A model generated the notes under the pieces. The model had not been told where the DNA came from and searched no databases. It was given only the letters and a program-made list of their open reading frames with translations. Made by a program: the position numbers and the translations under genes. From Rugalucina vietnamica (Eukaryota > Mollusca > Bivalvia > Lucinida > Lucinidae), in assembly GCA_964017185.1 (NCBI GenBank), contig OZ024874.1, positions 19,142,457 to 19,206,456 of the forward strand: a stretch of 64,000 nucleotides of DNA. The letters are read 5' to 3'. Below, piece after piece: positions 1 to 9,349 of this stretch (positions are counted from its first letter, which is position 1; every line of letters begins with the position of its first letter).

Positions 1-554
1 GGTCAACATGTCCATGTGATGCAAAACTCATAGCAAGAAAAATACCCCCTTATAGTGTGCCAATTTCTTAATTGCGGTCACCATGGTGGACGCAATAATA
101 TGGTGGCCGCAAAATAGTTGACCCGGATTGAGAACCTGTACTGCTGCACATCACCGCTTACGTCAATAGACAGACCCAGACGTACTTTCTAGTAAAATGG
201 TTTAAAAAAAAAAAAACCCTAGACACATTTGATATGTTGGGAAATCGCTCAGGACTGACCAATAGATATATAAACTGAGACACTTATAATTATAAACACA
301 TCGCTTACTAAAAAGCTTTTATTAATTAACTTATGTATATAGTACTTATACGGAGAATTCGGATTCTGTCTCATATAATAGGTAAATATTTGAATCTAAT
401 TAAGGACTTATGTGTGGTCACTCTATATACATGTTTGAAGATTTACCTGTATAAAAAAGCATTGTTTATTTTTGTCAACAATGCTACATTCTATAGCATG
501 CTTTATCATGGGGTTGTTGAATATGTTGCAAATACATGGATTTGTGTATACAAA
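1..554. other. Gene-free left edge
   Basis: No coding sequence is recognised. An imperfect 24-bp palindrome lies at about 64-87 (TTGCGGTCACC and its near complement GGTGGACGCAA). GGTCAAC at 1-7 is repeated inverted as GTTGACC at about 117-123. This suggests the window opens inside or at the end of a small inverted-repeat element, but only one side is visible. A short A tract lies at about 203-215. Confidence 0.4.
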
Positions 555-583
555 GATTCAAAGATTCAAAGATTCAAAGTTTA
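555..583 (-). repeat. 8-bp 3' terminal tandem repeat of LINE copy 1
   Basis: Three to four copies of an 8-bp unit (CAAAGATT on the plus strand) end the LINE 3' UTR. In CR1/L2-like LINEs such short terminal repeats take the place of poly(A) and are thought to serve in RT recognition. The assignment to the LINE rests on position and orientation. Confidence 0.7.
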
Positions 584-821
584 ATCTGCATTCAATCCAA
601 AACATACAGGATTATGACAGAAACATATAACTTACATACAAGATGAAAAATGACAACTACATGTACACTACATTTACAGTACATTTGCATTCCACGATGT
701 ACAAAACTATACTATACTATGAATATGACTTATGTTAGTGTGACATACCATTACACTTGGCAGTGCAGCCGTAACAGTGTATAAATGTATTTTTATTATG
801 TCCATAAAATGTCAAATAAAA

Positions 822-3800
822 CTAGTTGAAAACTAATGTACCTGAATGTTGACTGGAGTCCTGATATTGTTGCCTAATCTTTAAACAATTATCTACATAC
901 AGGACAACAATTGGTATCATGTCCAGTTCACTAACTGACATGATATATAAAAACTTATCATAAAGACAAAAATTGTCAAAATTAGGAACTATGGATGACA
1001 TATCTTTGAACAACTGTTTTCTCAAATCGTCATATGCTTTACAGATGCAAATAAAATGAAACTCGTCTTCTATGGCTTTCAAGTTGCATGTTTTACAAAG
1101 CCTTAACTGTTTTGCTGTTCTAGTATATCTACCAACTTCTACCTCTAGTCTATGATTAGATATGCGAAGTTTCGTAAATTTTGCGAGTATAGATCTATCA
1201 ACATTTGCCGATAAATAATTTTCAAAGCAGATTTTCTTCTTGAATTCACTGTATGTTAATAACTTATTGTTAGTCTTAACTCTTGTAGAAGTACCTGATA
1301 TGACGGAATTAAAATATGCTTCGTATCTGTCAAGTAAAATTCGCTTAATAGCATATATTAACTTATTAACAGACATTGTTCCTTTATTATGCCAAACATG
1401 GCTAAAGCCGAGATATTTCAGTAGACAACCTATTTGATGGTTAAATGAGCCAAATACTTCACCATCATTATACGTTAGCGATAAATATGAAAATCTTGTC
1501 GCTTTTTCAAATGGGTTTTGTAACAAATATAACCAATATTTAATTGACTGTAATAAGGCAGAGATAGCGATAGGAAAACGACCTAATTCAGCTTTAGGAG
1601 CCATGTTACAAGCATACTTGCCCACCCCTAGTATGTACTTACAGTATCGCGTGTGTATCTTTTCTGGTAGAAAGGAATCGAAAGTTTTCTCAAGAGCACA
1701 CTCTTGTTCACCTGATAGCTTTTTAGAAAGATTCAAATTAAATACCGACCATAGTTCGCTTCCATATAAGAGTACAGGCTTGACACATGCATCAAACAGT
1801 TTCAATAATAATTTTGCATTCACTTCAGACGTATGAAATCTACTTCTTATCATATATACCACCTTTAAAGCTTTATTAGATAAATGGCATATTCCACTAT
1901 TAAAATTACCAGATGCTTTTATAATTACCCCTAAATATTTGTATTCTTGTACGTTTTTCAATAAATCATTGCCAAAGTAGAATGAATTATCCTTTATAAG
2001 TTGCCCCCCTCCATTAAATGTAATTACTTGAGTTTTTTCTGTATTTACTTTTAGTTTCCATTTCTCGGCATATGCATATAGGGAATTCAAACAATTCTGA
2101 AGCCCTTCCCTAGAAGTAGACAACAGTATCACATCATCAGCATACATTAAACAGTTAACTTTATTTGTTCCAATAAACACAGGGTTGTTCTCATTAGATC
2201 CTAAACATTCCGGAAGGTCATTAAGAAAAAGATTAAATAAAAGCGGACTTAAAATATATCCCTGTTTCACTCCAACATTTGATGACAGTGATTTAGTCAA
2301 TCCAGTAGACAGTTTGACAGAGTATTCTACTGTAGAGTACATACTTTTGATTACTTTATGCAATTTCCCATTAATTCCATATTTCAACATCTTAGCAAAC
2401 ATTGCATTTCTCCAAACTGTGTCAAAAGCTTTACGCAGATCAACGAAACATGCATAAACATGTTGTTTAGATCTAAGATACTTGTCTATAATGGATTTTA
2501 AAGTGAATATGTGGTCAGTTGTTCTGTAAGACTTCCTAAATCCGATTTGACATTCACTTAAAATGTTATTCTCACAAACAAACTTATCCATTCTATTATA
2601 TAGGATTCTAGAAAACAACTTGCTCAAACAGCTTGATATTGCTATACCTCTATAGTTACTAGGATCACATTCATCACCTGCTTTAAATATAGGTTTTATG
2701 ATGCTTTCAGTCCATTTAGCTGGGTAAATACCTGATTCATATATAAGATTGAATAGTTTGCAGATACATTGCAACATATTTGTACTGCAATTTTTTAGCA
2801 TTTCATTACTTATGGTATCAAAACCAACAGATGTATTATTCCTTAGTGTCCGAATTGCATTAGTAACTTCCTTGACAGTAATATGTTCATCAAAATTATT
2901 TTTCAATGTAGCTATGCCAATTTCATAATCACATTCTTCTACCCTTACGCTTAAGAGATTATTAAAATAGCTATGCCATTCATCAGGAGAGATATTTGAG
3001 CTAGGGTCATTCTGTTCGGCTTCTCCATTTTTGAATTTATTAATCACATTCCAAAAGGTTTTAGAATCTTTACTCTCTAGATCTACCAGAGATGACAAGA
3101 GTTTAGATTTATATTGACGTTGTTTTTTTCTTATTAATTGTTTATAGCTTTTGCGGAGTTTGTAATAATTCTTCAGCTTGTTTGTATCATTACAGTTGCT
3201 AGTAAGAGAACGGGCAGTTGATTTTAAGTTTCTATACAGAGTATCACAATCTTGGTCAAACCATTTTTTATGTTTGCGCACTGTTTTTCGTTTCTTGGTA
3301 TGTTGCAATGCTAACTTTGAGTGAGTGTTAATATCTGAACTGATTTGTTTAAATATAGATGAAAGTTCTGATGCTGCTTCATTTATACCTTCAGCATTAT
3401 TCTCCCTAATTGTAAATTGGAAGTTTTGTAAAAGCCTTTCTATGTCTGGAGAAATAATTTTTTCTTGAAATAATTTTTCAGTAAGCTTTGACCATTTTAA
3501 TCCTACTGGAGGTGGACGACCTAATTTATCCTCCTGTCTGCTTATATTTAAGTTGAGACACGTAGTTATCTGGCTATGATCAGAATGAATAGTAAACTCT
3601 TCAACTTTGAAATAACTAATATGATTAATAAGACTTTGGCTTATTATACTATAGTCAACGACTGCACTGCCATTGTACTGATATGATGTAGGTTTGCCTT
3701 CTGTATCCCCTAAAGTTCTGCCATTAAGTATGCGACATTGTGAACTTATACACATGTCAAGCAGAGACCTCCCAAAATCATCAGTTTTAGTATTACGCTT

Positions 3801-4415
3801 CAGTGAATTTCTATTCAAAAGGACTGCATCTCCAATATACGAATTGGGTAATAAATCTTCAGAGTCTTTTTCATAGTCATTTTCAACAAAATCCAAATCT
3901 AAAATGTTTGTATGTGCATTAAAATCTCCAACAAGCATAATCTCACCTGTAGAAGAAAATTTTGACATATCATCTTCAAGTTTTTCCAAAATTGAGGTAA
4001 CATTGGTTTGTTTCTTAACAAATGTTGAATTTTTTGGAGCATTATACACGCAACATAAATAAATGTCATTTTTATGATTAAAGAAAGTTTTACTAAGTCT
4101 CATCCACAGATATTCAGTGGAGTTGGTCTTTATTAATGTGATTCCTTTTGCAATATTCATTTTTGCATATACAGCTATTCCACCATAAATACCCTTTCCT
4201 TTCCTAGGCCTAGTAATATGTTTAAGTAAACGATAACCTTTAAGGGATACATTATCTCCATTATCTGCTTTAGTTTCAAGAAGGCATACAATATCTGATT
4301 TTATATGACTTAAAAAATCATCCTCATTTAATTTTGAAACCCTTTCATTGTCATTCCTTTTAAACAAACCTTGAACATTCCAAGAACTTATTGTCAATCT
4401 TGTTTTCAGTGGCAT
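822..4415 (-). CDS. LINE ORF2: APE endonuclease plus reverse transcriptase
   Basis: Encodes the retrotransposition enzyme that nicks target DNA and copies LINE RNA into the nick. The frame is intact for 1197 codons from the first ATG; it is open upstream to 4454 but has no earlier ATG. The N-terminal APE-type endonuclease shows the expected residues: SSWNVQG (N13), LLETKAD (E47), GDFNAH, and HSDHS (D279, H280). The RT domain has VGFDTISNEML, RKAFDTVW, GVKQGYILSPLLF and the catalytic YADD at 758-761. The C-terminus has a CX2CX9HX4C zinc knuckle (about 1107-1125). With all catalytic motifs present and no stops, the copy may be young and functional. The family resembles the frames at 37.6 and 54 kb in RT core and zinc knuckle. 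Identity as a LINE ORF2 is near certain; the exact clade (CR1, L2 or jockey group) is inferred. Confidence 0.96.
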   Translation of the reverse strand: MPLKTRLTISSWNVQGLFKRNDNERVSKLNEDDFLSHIKSDIVCLLETKADNGDNVSLKGYRLLKHITRPRKGKGIYGGIAVYAKMNIAKGITLIKTNSTEYLWMRLSKTFFNHKNDIYLCCVYNAPKNSTFVKKQTNVTSILEKLEDDMSKFSSTGEIMLVGDFNAHTNILDLDFVENDYEKDSEDLLPNSYIGDAVLLNRNSLKRNTKTDDFGRSLLDMCISSQCRILNGRTLGDTEGKPTSYQYNGSAVVDYSIISQSLINHISYFKVEEFTIHSDHSQITTCLNLNISRQEDKLGRPPPVGLKWSKLTEKLFQEKIISPDIERLLQNFQFTIRENNAEGINEAASELSSIFKQISSDINTHSKLALQHTKKRKTVRKHKKWFDQDCDTLYRNLKSTARSLTSNCNDTNKLKNYYKLRKSYKQLIRKKQRQYKSKLLSSLVDLESKDSKTFWNVINKFKNGEAEQNDPSSNISPDEWHSYFNNLLSVRVEECDYEIGIATLKNNFDEHITVKEVTNAIRTLRNNTSVGFDTISNEMLKNCSTNMLQCICKLFNLIYESGIYPAKWTESIIKPIFKAGDECDPSNYRGIAISSCLSKLFSRILYNRMDKFVCENNILSECQIGFRKSYRTTDHIFTLKSIIDKYLRSKQHVYACFVDLRKAFDTVWRNAMFAKMLKYGINGKLHKVIKSMYSTVEYSVKLSTGLTKSLSSNVGVKQGYILSPLLFNLFLNDLPECLGSNENNPVFIGTNKVNCLMYADDVILLSTSREGLQNCLNSLYAYAEKWKLKVNTEKTQVITFNGGGQLIKDNSFYFGNDLLKNVQEYKYLGVIIKASGNFNSGICHLSNKALKVVYMIRSRFHTSEVNAKLLLKLFDACVKPVLLYGSELWSVFNLNLSKKLSGEQECALEKTFDSFLPEKIHTRYCKYILGVGKYACNMAPKAELGRFPIAISALLQSIKYWLYLLQNPFEKATRFSYLSLTYNDGEVFGSFNHQIGCLLKYLGFSHVWHNKGTMSVNKLIYAIKRILLDRYEAYFNSVISGTSTRVKTNNKLLTYSEFKKKICFENYLSANVDRSILAKFTKLRISNHRLEVEVGRYTRTAKQLRLCKTCNLKAIEDEFHFICICKAYDDLRKQLFKDMSSIVPNFDNFCLYDKFLYIMSVSELDMIPIVVLYVDNCLKIRQQYQDSSQHSGTLVFN

Positions 4416-4684
4416 CTTTTCAAATTCCGGCAAAAATGACCATAGAATTAACAAATTACAGGTACCCTGACAGACTCAACACTATAAGACTAAAACACAA
4501 CAAAAAAAATTTAGTGCTATAAAGTATAAAATATGATCCTATACCACAACAATACAAAAATCAGACCACTTACACATAAACTTGTAATATCCTCATATTC
4601 TAAAAAGAAAGAAATTCAGGGTCTCTATGGGGTAGGTCCAGGCCTGATATAACATTAACATTGTGGTATCATTTTGTAACTTTC

Positions 4685-4686
<2 letters not shown>

Positions 4687-4718
<32 letters not shown>
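4687..4718 (+). repeat. Poly(A) tract
   Basis: An uninterrupted run of 32 A residues, possibly the tail of an unrecognised plus-strand retroposon. Confidence 0.9.
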
Positions 4719-4721
<3 letters not shown>

Positions 4722-4793
4722 ACCATTCATGTGTCATGTTCGGTGACCATTATCTTGGTCAAAGGGAGACAACCACAATTGAGTAAGTGAATT

Positions 4794-4820
4794 AAAAAAA
4801 AAAAACAAACAAAAAAAAAA

Positions 4821-4863
<43 letters not shown>
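4794..4863 (+). repeat. Near-pure poly(A) tract
   Basis: About 70 bp of A with three interrupting C residues near its start. Confidence 0.9.
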
Positions 4864-4865
<2 letters not shown>

Positions 4866-5994
4866 TGATTTCATTTATGCCATAAGAGAGTCCATATCTA
4901 GCCCCTAAATTCATTAATACTAAATCTTGGTCAACCGTTTAAATTATGACCCTATTATCACTTGGGTCCCTTCATGAGAAAACATTATTAATACCTGTGC
5001 AAAAACAAAGGTGCAGACCATATGCTCGGGTAAATGCACAACTGGTCAACGCCCATGTTTTACAGCATGTATTCTGTAGTACAATCACTATACTACGCAA
5101 ATAGGAAATTTTCTACTATTACTTACAGCTTGGTTAGTACCGACTTGGAGGCTAACCCCAACACAAGTTCTCCCTTGCCACAGCTAATCTATGAATTAAC
5201 ATTGCCTTAAACATGCTGAATGTAACTCAAGATGCAATAGGACTCGAATCAGTCTCTGTGCACACACATACAGGGACCAATTCCACCTCGAAGTCATAAA
5301 CACAGGCATCATGTTCCACAATATATATATACAGCTTAGCTAATGGGCCAATTATTCATTAAATTACCTCAAAATGGTAAGCCTATAGTCTTATAGTACT
5401 TAGTGCCAGTTTAGGACCTACAAGAGACCTGTATATAAAGAAAAAAAAATGTATGTAATAAACTTGTAACCAGTAACTTCAACTTATAACTTTTTCAAAC
5501 AGTAACTTATATACATATGAAAGTACTCTTCCATACAACCTTTTCTAAAATACAGAGCATTCATGTATTTAAAACCTGACTCTATGTATATCTTAACCAG
5601 TTAACTATCTTTCAGGGAGGTCCAGAACAGATGTTATAACAGGCTAACTGCTAGATTATACCTAACAGAGATACAAAACTACCATAAAAACTTAAAATTA
5701 TTTGAGCATCAGCACTTAAAATTATTTGAGCGTCAGCACGAGAAAACCCGCCTTCAACTTCAAATACAGGAACAAAGCCACAGCTCAGCCGCACAGAAGC
5801 CCTTGCAAGTGATCAGTGTCCCTGTTCAAACTACTAACATATTGGAATCCCTAACATCCTGAATCAGAAATTTCAATCTTTAACCAAAAGCATGGTTTGT
5901 AACAGATCTGGTCTAAAAAGCTGAAGTTTGAAGACAGGTCCTCTCGCATCACAGCTGTCAGACTTATTATTAACCATATAATATTTAAAGAAAT

Positions 5995-6225
5995 GAGCCG
6001 CTTCGTGGGAAAACCAACAATGTGGTTTCTGAATGGGCCCGACATAAACCGACGTGCAGTCACAGAAGATGGCCAGAGACTTGAAATTTAGGATTCAAGT
6101 AGAAGAGAAATTGCACCGTACGAGTGGCGAAAACAAAGGCGCCGATCAGTTACTACGAAGCCGACCCGCACCCTTGCCTTCACATATGCAGACTGTCAGC
6201 CCTCCCAAAAGACGGCCCCAATGTT
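5995..6225 (+). mobile_element. GAGCCGC-family MITE
   Basis: Begins GAGCCGCTTCGTGGGAAAAC, like the complete copy at 60838-61071, and carries the family's interior block (GCGAAAACAAAGGCGC). The right terminal repeat is diverged and hard to place. It has no coding capacity. The family is probably a non-autonomous DNA transposon. Confidence 0.7.
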
Positions 6226-7085
6226 AGCCCTCTTTAGAAGATATGCCTTATGTATAAATTTTTCAAACACTAGTGTATCAAATAAAAAATTATTACACTA
6301 TAGTATGTCATGCATTTTATATGAAATTCCTTGAAAAGGATTCTTCATCTCAGCCACATCTTGATTAAACCTGATTTCAACCTAAAAGCAGAAAGGTGTC
6401 ACTCAGTAACTGTACAGCTGACTGGCACCCTTACTACTTAGCTGATAGTTTAAATAATAAATCTACTTTCTGTTTGAAAACAACCAAGCCTCTAACCATG
6501 TATTCCGGTGCTTTATCAGTTGGTTAATGTCAGATCTGGTTTAGCTGTTTCAAACCAAGTTTATTCAGGTGTGGTCTCCCTTAACAATAATACACAATAA
6601 TAAACCTTAGAAGTACAGCATAGAAGATTGCTTATCTCATTATGGAGATACATAATATTTTAGACAACTACTTGTAGGTTTCCAACATATTTTATTTCTT
6701 TATGCCCTTCATTACTTAGCCACATAGTGAAAAATCCTTCTTGATACATATACAAAGCAAGATCCAGAATGTCAGTCTGTGTCATACCAGCATCCTGTCA
6801 TTTTCTCCAATGTGATGAGTGCACATGTAGTGCAACCATTATGTTTCTTAATTGTAGCATCTTCTGTAGCAATGCAGTAAGGTTCATGTCCTATCTGGTT
6901 AGAAATCCTTAAGAAAGAATTTCCCATGTAGTGGCCTATTTAAACATCTCAATATAAATAGTAATGCTATGGCATACCATATTCCTTATTTTATTTGAAA
7001 GTATAATTTATGGCTAAATGAACAACTATGTTTGTGGCATAGGTATTTTTTCCTAAATAATCATGTTTTCCTTTCATTTGAAAGT
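6226..7085. other. Gene-free interval
   Basis: No gene is recognised. The last 120 bp (about 6965-7085) resembles the tandem unit seen at 7319-7835 (a block containing TTATGGCTAAATGAACAAC), so the MITE at 7086 appears to have inserted into that array. Confidence 0.5.
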
Positions 7086-7318
7086 GAGCCGCCGCGCCAG
7101 AAAACCAACAATCTACATATGCGAAAACAAAGACGCAGATCAACTGTAAAGTAATTGTACTTCTGATACGCGTCTTTGTTTTTGCTTCCCCAATTGCCAC
7201 TCCTATTCTACATAATACCAAAATTTTAGGCCTCTAGCCTGCTTCTGTGACTGTACATGCTGATTTCTGCTGGAACTGGTCCAAAACCCATATTGTTGGC
7301 TTTCTCATGCGAAGGCTC
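7086..7318 (+). mobile_element. GAGCCGC-family MITE with 5-bp flanking repeat
   Basis: A 233-bp copy bounded by GAGCCGCC at the left and GGCTC at the right. It has the interior block GCGAAAACAAAGACGCAGAT and its inverted partner GCGTCTTTGTTTTTGC. AAAGT occurs immediately outside both ends, consistent with a 5-bp target duplication. Non-coding. Confidence 0.8.
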
Positions 7319-7835
7319 AAAGTTTCAGCTCTGTCATAAGAAACCCTTTTTACAAGCATAAATTTATGGCTAATTTAACAACTATATATATATTTCTGGC
7401 ATAGGTATTTTTTCCGAAACAATCATGCTATTCTTTGATTTAAAAGTTTCAGCTCTTTCATGAGAAAACCTGTTTATAAGCATAAATTTATGGCTAATTG
7501 AACAACTATATTTCTGGCATAGGTATCTTATAAACAATCATGTTTTCCTTTCATTTAAACGTTTCAGCTCTATCATGAGAAAACCTTTTTTTTTTATAAC
7601 AATCATGTGTCCTTACATTCAAAAGTATCAGCTCTGTCATGAGAAAATTCTCTAATAATATAAGAGGTGATAGATAGTACAGTTACCCTGCACAATCATG
7701 TTTTTCTTTCATTTAAAAGTATCAGCTCTGTCATGAGAAAACCTTTTTATAAGCATAAATTTATGGCTAATTGAACAACTATACTTCTGGCATCAGCTCT
7801 GTCATGAGAAAGTCTTCTAATATTATAAGAGATGA
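7319..7835 (+). repeat. Imperfect tandem repeat, unit about 115 bp
   Basis: Four to five decayed units each contain a CAGCTCTGTCATGAGAAAAC-like block, a TAAATTTATGGCTAATTGAAC block and an AACAATCATG block. The first block resembles the MITE end (CATGAGAAAACC), so the array may have grown from a MITE and its flank. Units vary in length by deletion. Confidence 0.75.
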
Positions 7836-7922
7836 TAGATAGTACAGTTATCCTGCTTATAATCTCCAAAATTACTAGCCTTTTAAATCCCTTGAGTGAC
7901 CAAAAACATGTAAATGACAGAC

Positions 7923-7924
<2 letters not shown>

Positions 7925-7971
<47 letters not shown>
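7925..7971 (+). repeat. Poly(A) tract
   Basis: A pure run of about 47 A residues. Confidence 0.95.
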
Positions 7972-7972
<1 letters not shown>

Positions 7973-8111
7973 ATCACAAACAAACTAACTCATATTTTTA
8001 ACATATTGAACATATTGTTGCCTACTTAAGCATCTCTCAATATATGGGTACAACATATACATTTCAACACATTATGGAAATTTGCTCATGCTGTGAAAAT
8101 AAAGACATGCA

Positions 8112-8112
<1 letters not shown>

Positions 8113-8151
<39 letters not shown>
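8113..8151 (+). repeat. Poly(A) tract
   Basis: A pure run of about 39 A residues, 140 bp after the previous one. Confidence 0.95.
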
Positions 8152-8155
<4 letters not shown>

Positions 8156-8187
8156 GATATTATTAATATCTTTGCTCAAAACACCAA

Positions 8188-8345
8188 GTGTGCATACACA
8201 TTAGAACCGTTTCCAATGTACAAACCAAATCCATGTTTTGGACCCAAACGAAGTATTGAATACCCCTATAAATCCCAGGTTTACTATATGAAAGTGTGGT
8301 TTGAGAGGTTATTCATTTCACAGGCTGTTATCCTGATGAAAATTG
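8188..8345 (+). repeat. Decayed copy of the TATA-bearing dispersed repeat
   Basis: Resembles the repeats at 29262-29400 and 33170-33303: a CATGTTTTGGA block, an AATACCCCTATAAA-type block, then an ATGAAAGTGTGG block and a CCTGATG end. More diverged than those copies. Confidence 0.6.
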
Positions 8346-8415
8346 AAAATTACAAGATGATCCCAAGCTTACAAGTGCACTAGATTTGTAATTATGTGTT
8401 GATGGTATTAAATTT

Positions 8416-8625
8416 GAGCCGCGTCGTGAGAAAACCAGATTTTCTCCTAGGCGTAACAGAGGCGCAAATCAGCTTTGCAGTGACTGCGAAACTGATCAGT
8501 GCCTCTATTTTCGCCATACAGACAGTAAAAAACCTCTACTTTTTAAGTGAAAAAAAAAATAATAATAAAAAATTCCAGTTTCTAGTCATTTTAGTGTATG
8601 CGCAACTCAGTTAGAGTCAGACCTG
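8416..8625 (+). mobile_element. GAGCCGC-family MITE, diverged
   Basis: Starts GAGCCGCGTCGTGAGAAAAC and contains the inner inverted pair (GAGGCGCAAATCAGC and CTGATCAGTGCCTC). The right end is not clear and is set approximately. Confidence 0.7.
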
Positions 8626-9349
8626 ATCAGAAAGTCAAACCCTGATAACTAGTTTTCTTTTGGCAAGGCTAATTTGTTGAAATACATGTATCAAATTAAT
8701 GTTTCTACAGAATCTTAATCATGTTAATGACAACTATATATTTAACTCAACTAAACTGTTACTGAAGCCTTTTACACTTCAACAAATAATTGGTTTACTC
8801 TACATCATAATTATAATAAGCTTTGTATTTTTCAATGGAACTAAGTGATGTATATGTATGAAATTGAAAAAAGTCAGCAGAAAATATGAGTATCTGAACC
8901 TCCCTAAAGAAATACATGTAGCTAGTTACCCTTGTCACTGAAACAATGTCACAAGAAAATCTATCTGCAGCATGTAAGTAGAATAGAGGGTTATAACCCA
9001 CCTGCTATACCCAAGCCGTAATCTTTATAGATATGCATTACCAAACTTTATCAAAAACTTAAAATCCTACCCCCTTAGTCTGCAGCACTGTATTGTGAGT
9101 GTCAAAGGTTTCTGGTGGAAAAAGCTGAAGACAGACTTTCCTGTGACAATCCTGTGACAATATTTCTTTTATGAGCCACATCATGAGACAACCTGCTTCT
9201 GGTTTTATAAGACAATGAAGGCTACTCACCGGCTTTGTAATAAGTGCTCAATCATTCTAATCAGTTCATAGGAAGCCAAACTATGAGGAATAACACCAAT
9301 GACCGCAGAAACAGGTTATCGCAAGATGCCCTCCATATTAAATTGGTAC
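8626..9349. other. Gene-free interval
   Basis: No gene is recognised. A short MITE remnant (GAGCCACATCATGAG) lies at 9173-9187. The rest is AT-rich without visible repeats. Confidence 0.5.

Larger units (their letters stand above)
555..4490 (-). mobile_element. LINE copy 1 (non-LTR retrotransposon, CR1/L2-like)
   Basis: A minus-strand non-LTR retrotransposon with its 3' end at the low coordinate. It holds one long endonuclease-RT frame (822-4415), then about 240 bp of 3' UTR ending in an 8-bp tandem repeat at 555-583 (unit TTTGAATC on the element strand). Microsatellite-like 3' ends instead of poly(A) are typical of the CR1/L2 group. The 5' limit is uncertain; sequence up to about 4490 is probably element-derived. 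No target duplication was identified. A candidate ORF1 on the same strand lies 4.9 kb upstream (9350-11512). Confidence 0.88.
4491..5994. other. Gene-free interval with poly(A) tracts
   Basis: No gene is recognised. It holds two long A tracts on the plus strand (4687-4718 and 4794-4863, the second with a few C interruptions). Because they are A-rich on the plus strand, they cannot be the tail of the minus-strand LINE. They more likely mark plus-strand retrocopies or simple-repeat growth. The rest is AT-rich unique-looking sequence. Confidence 0.5.
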
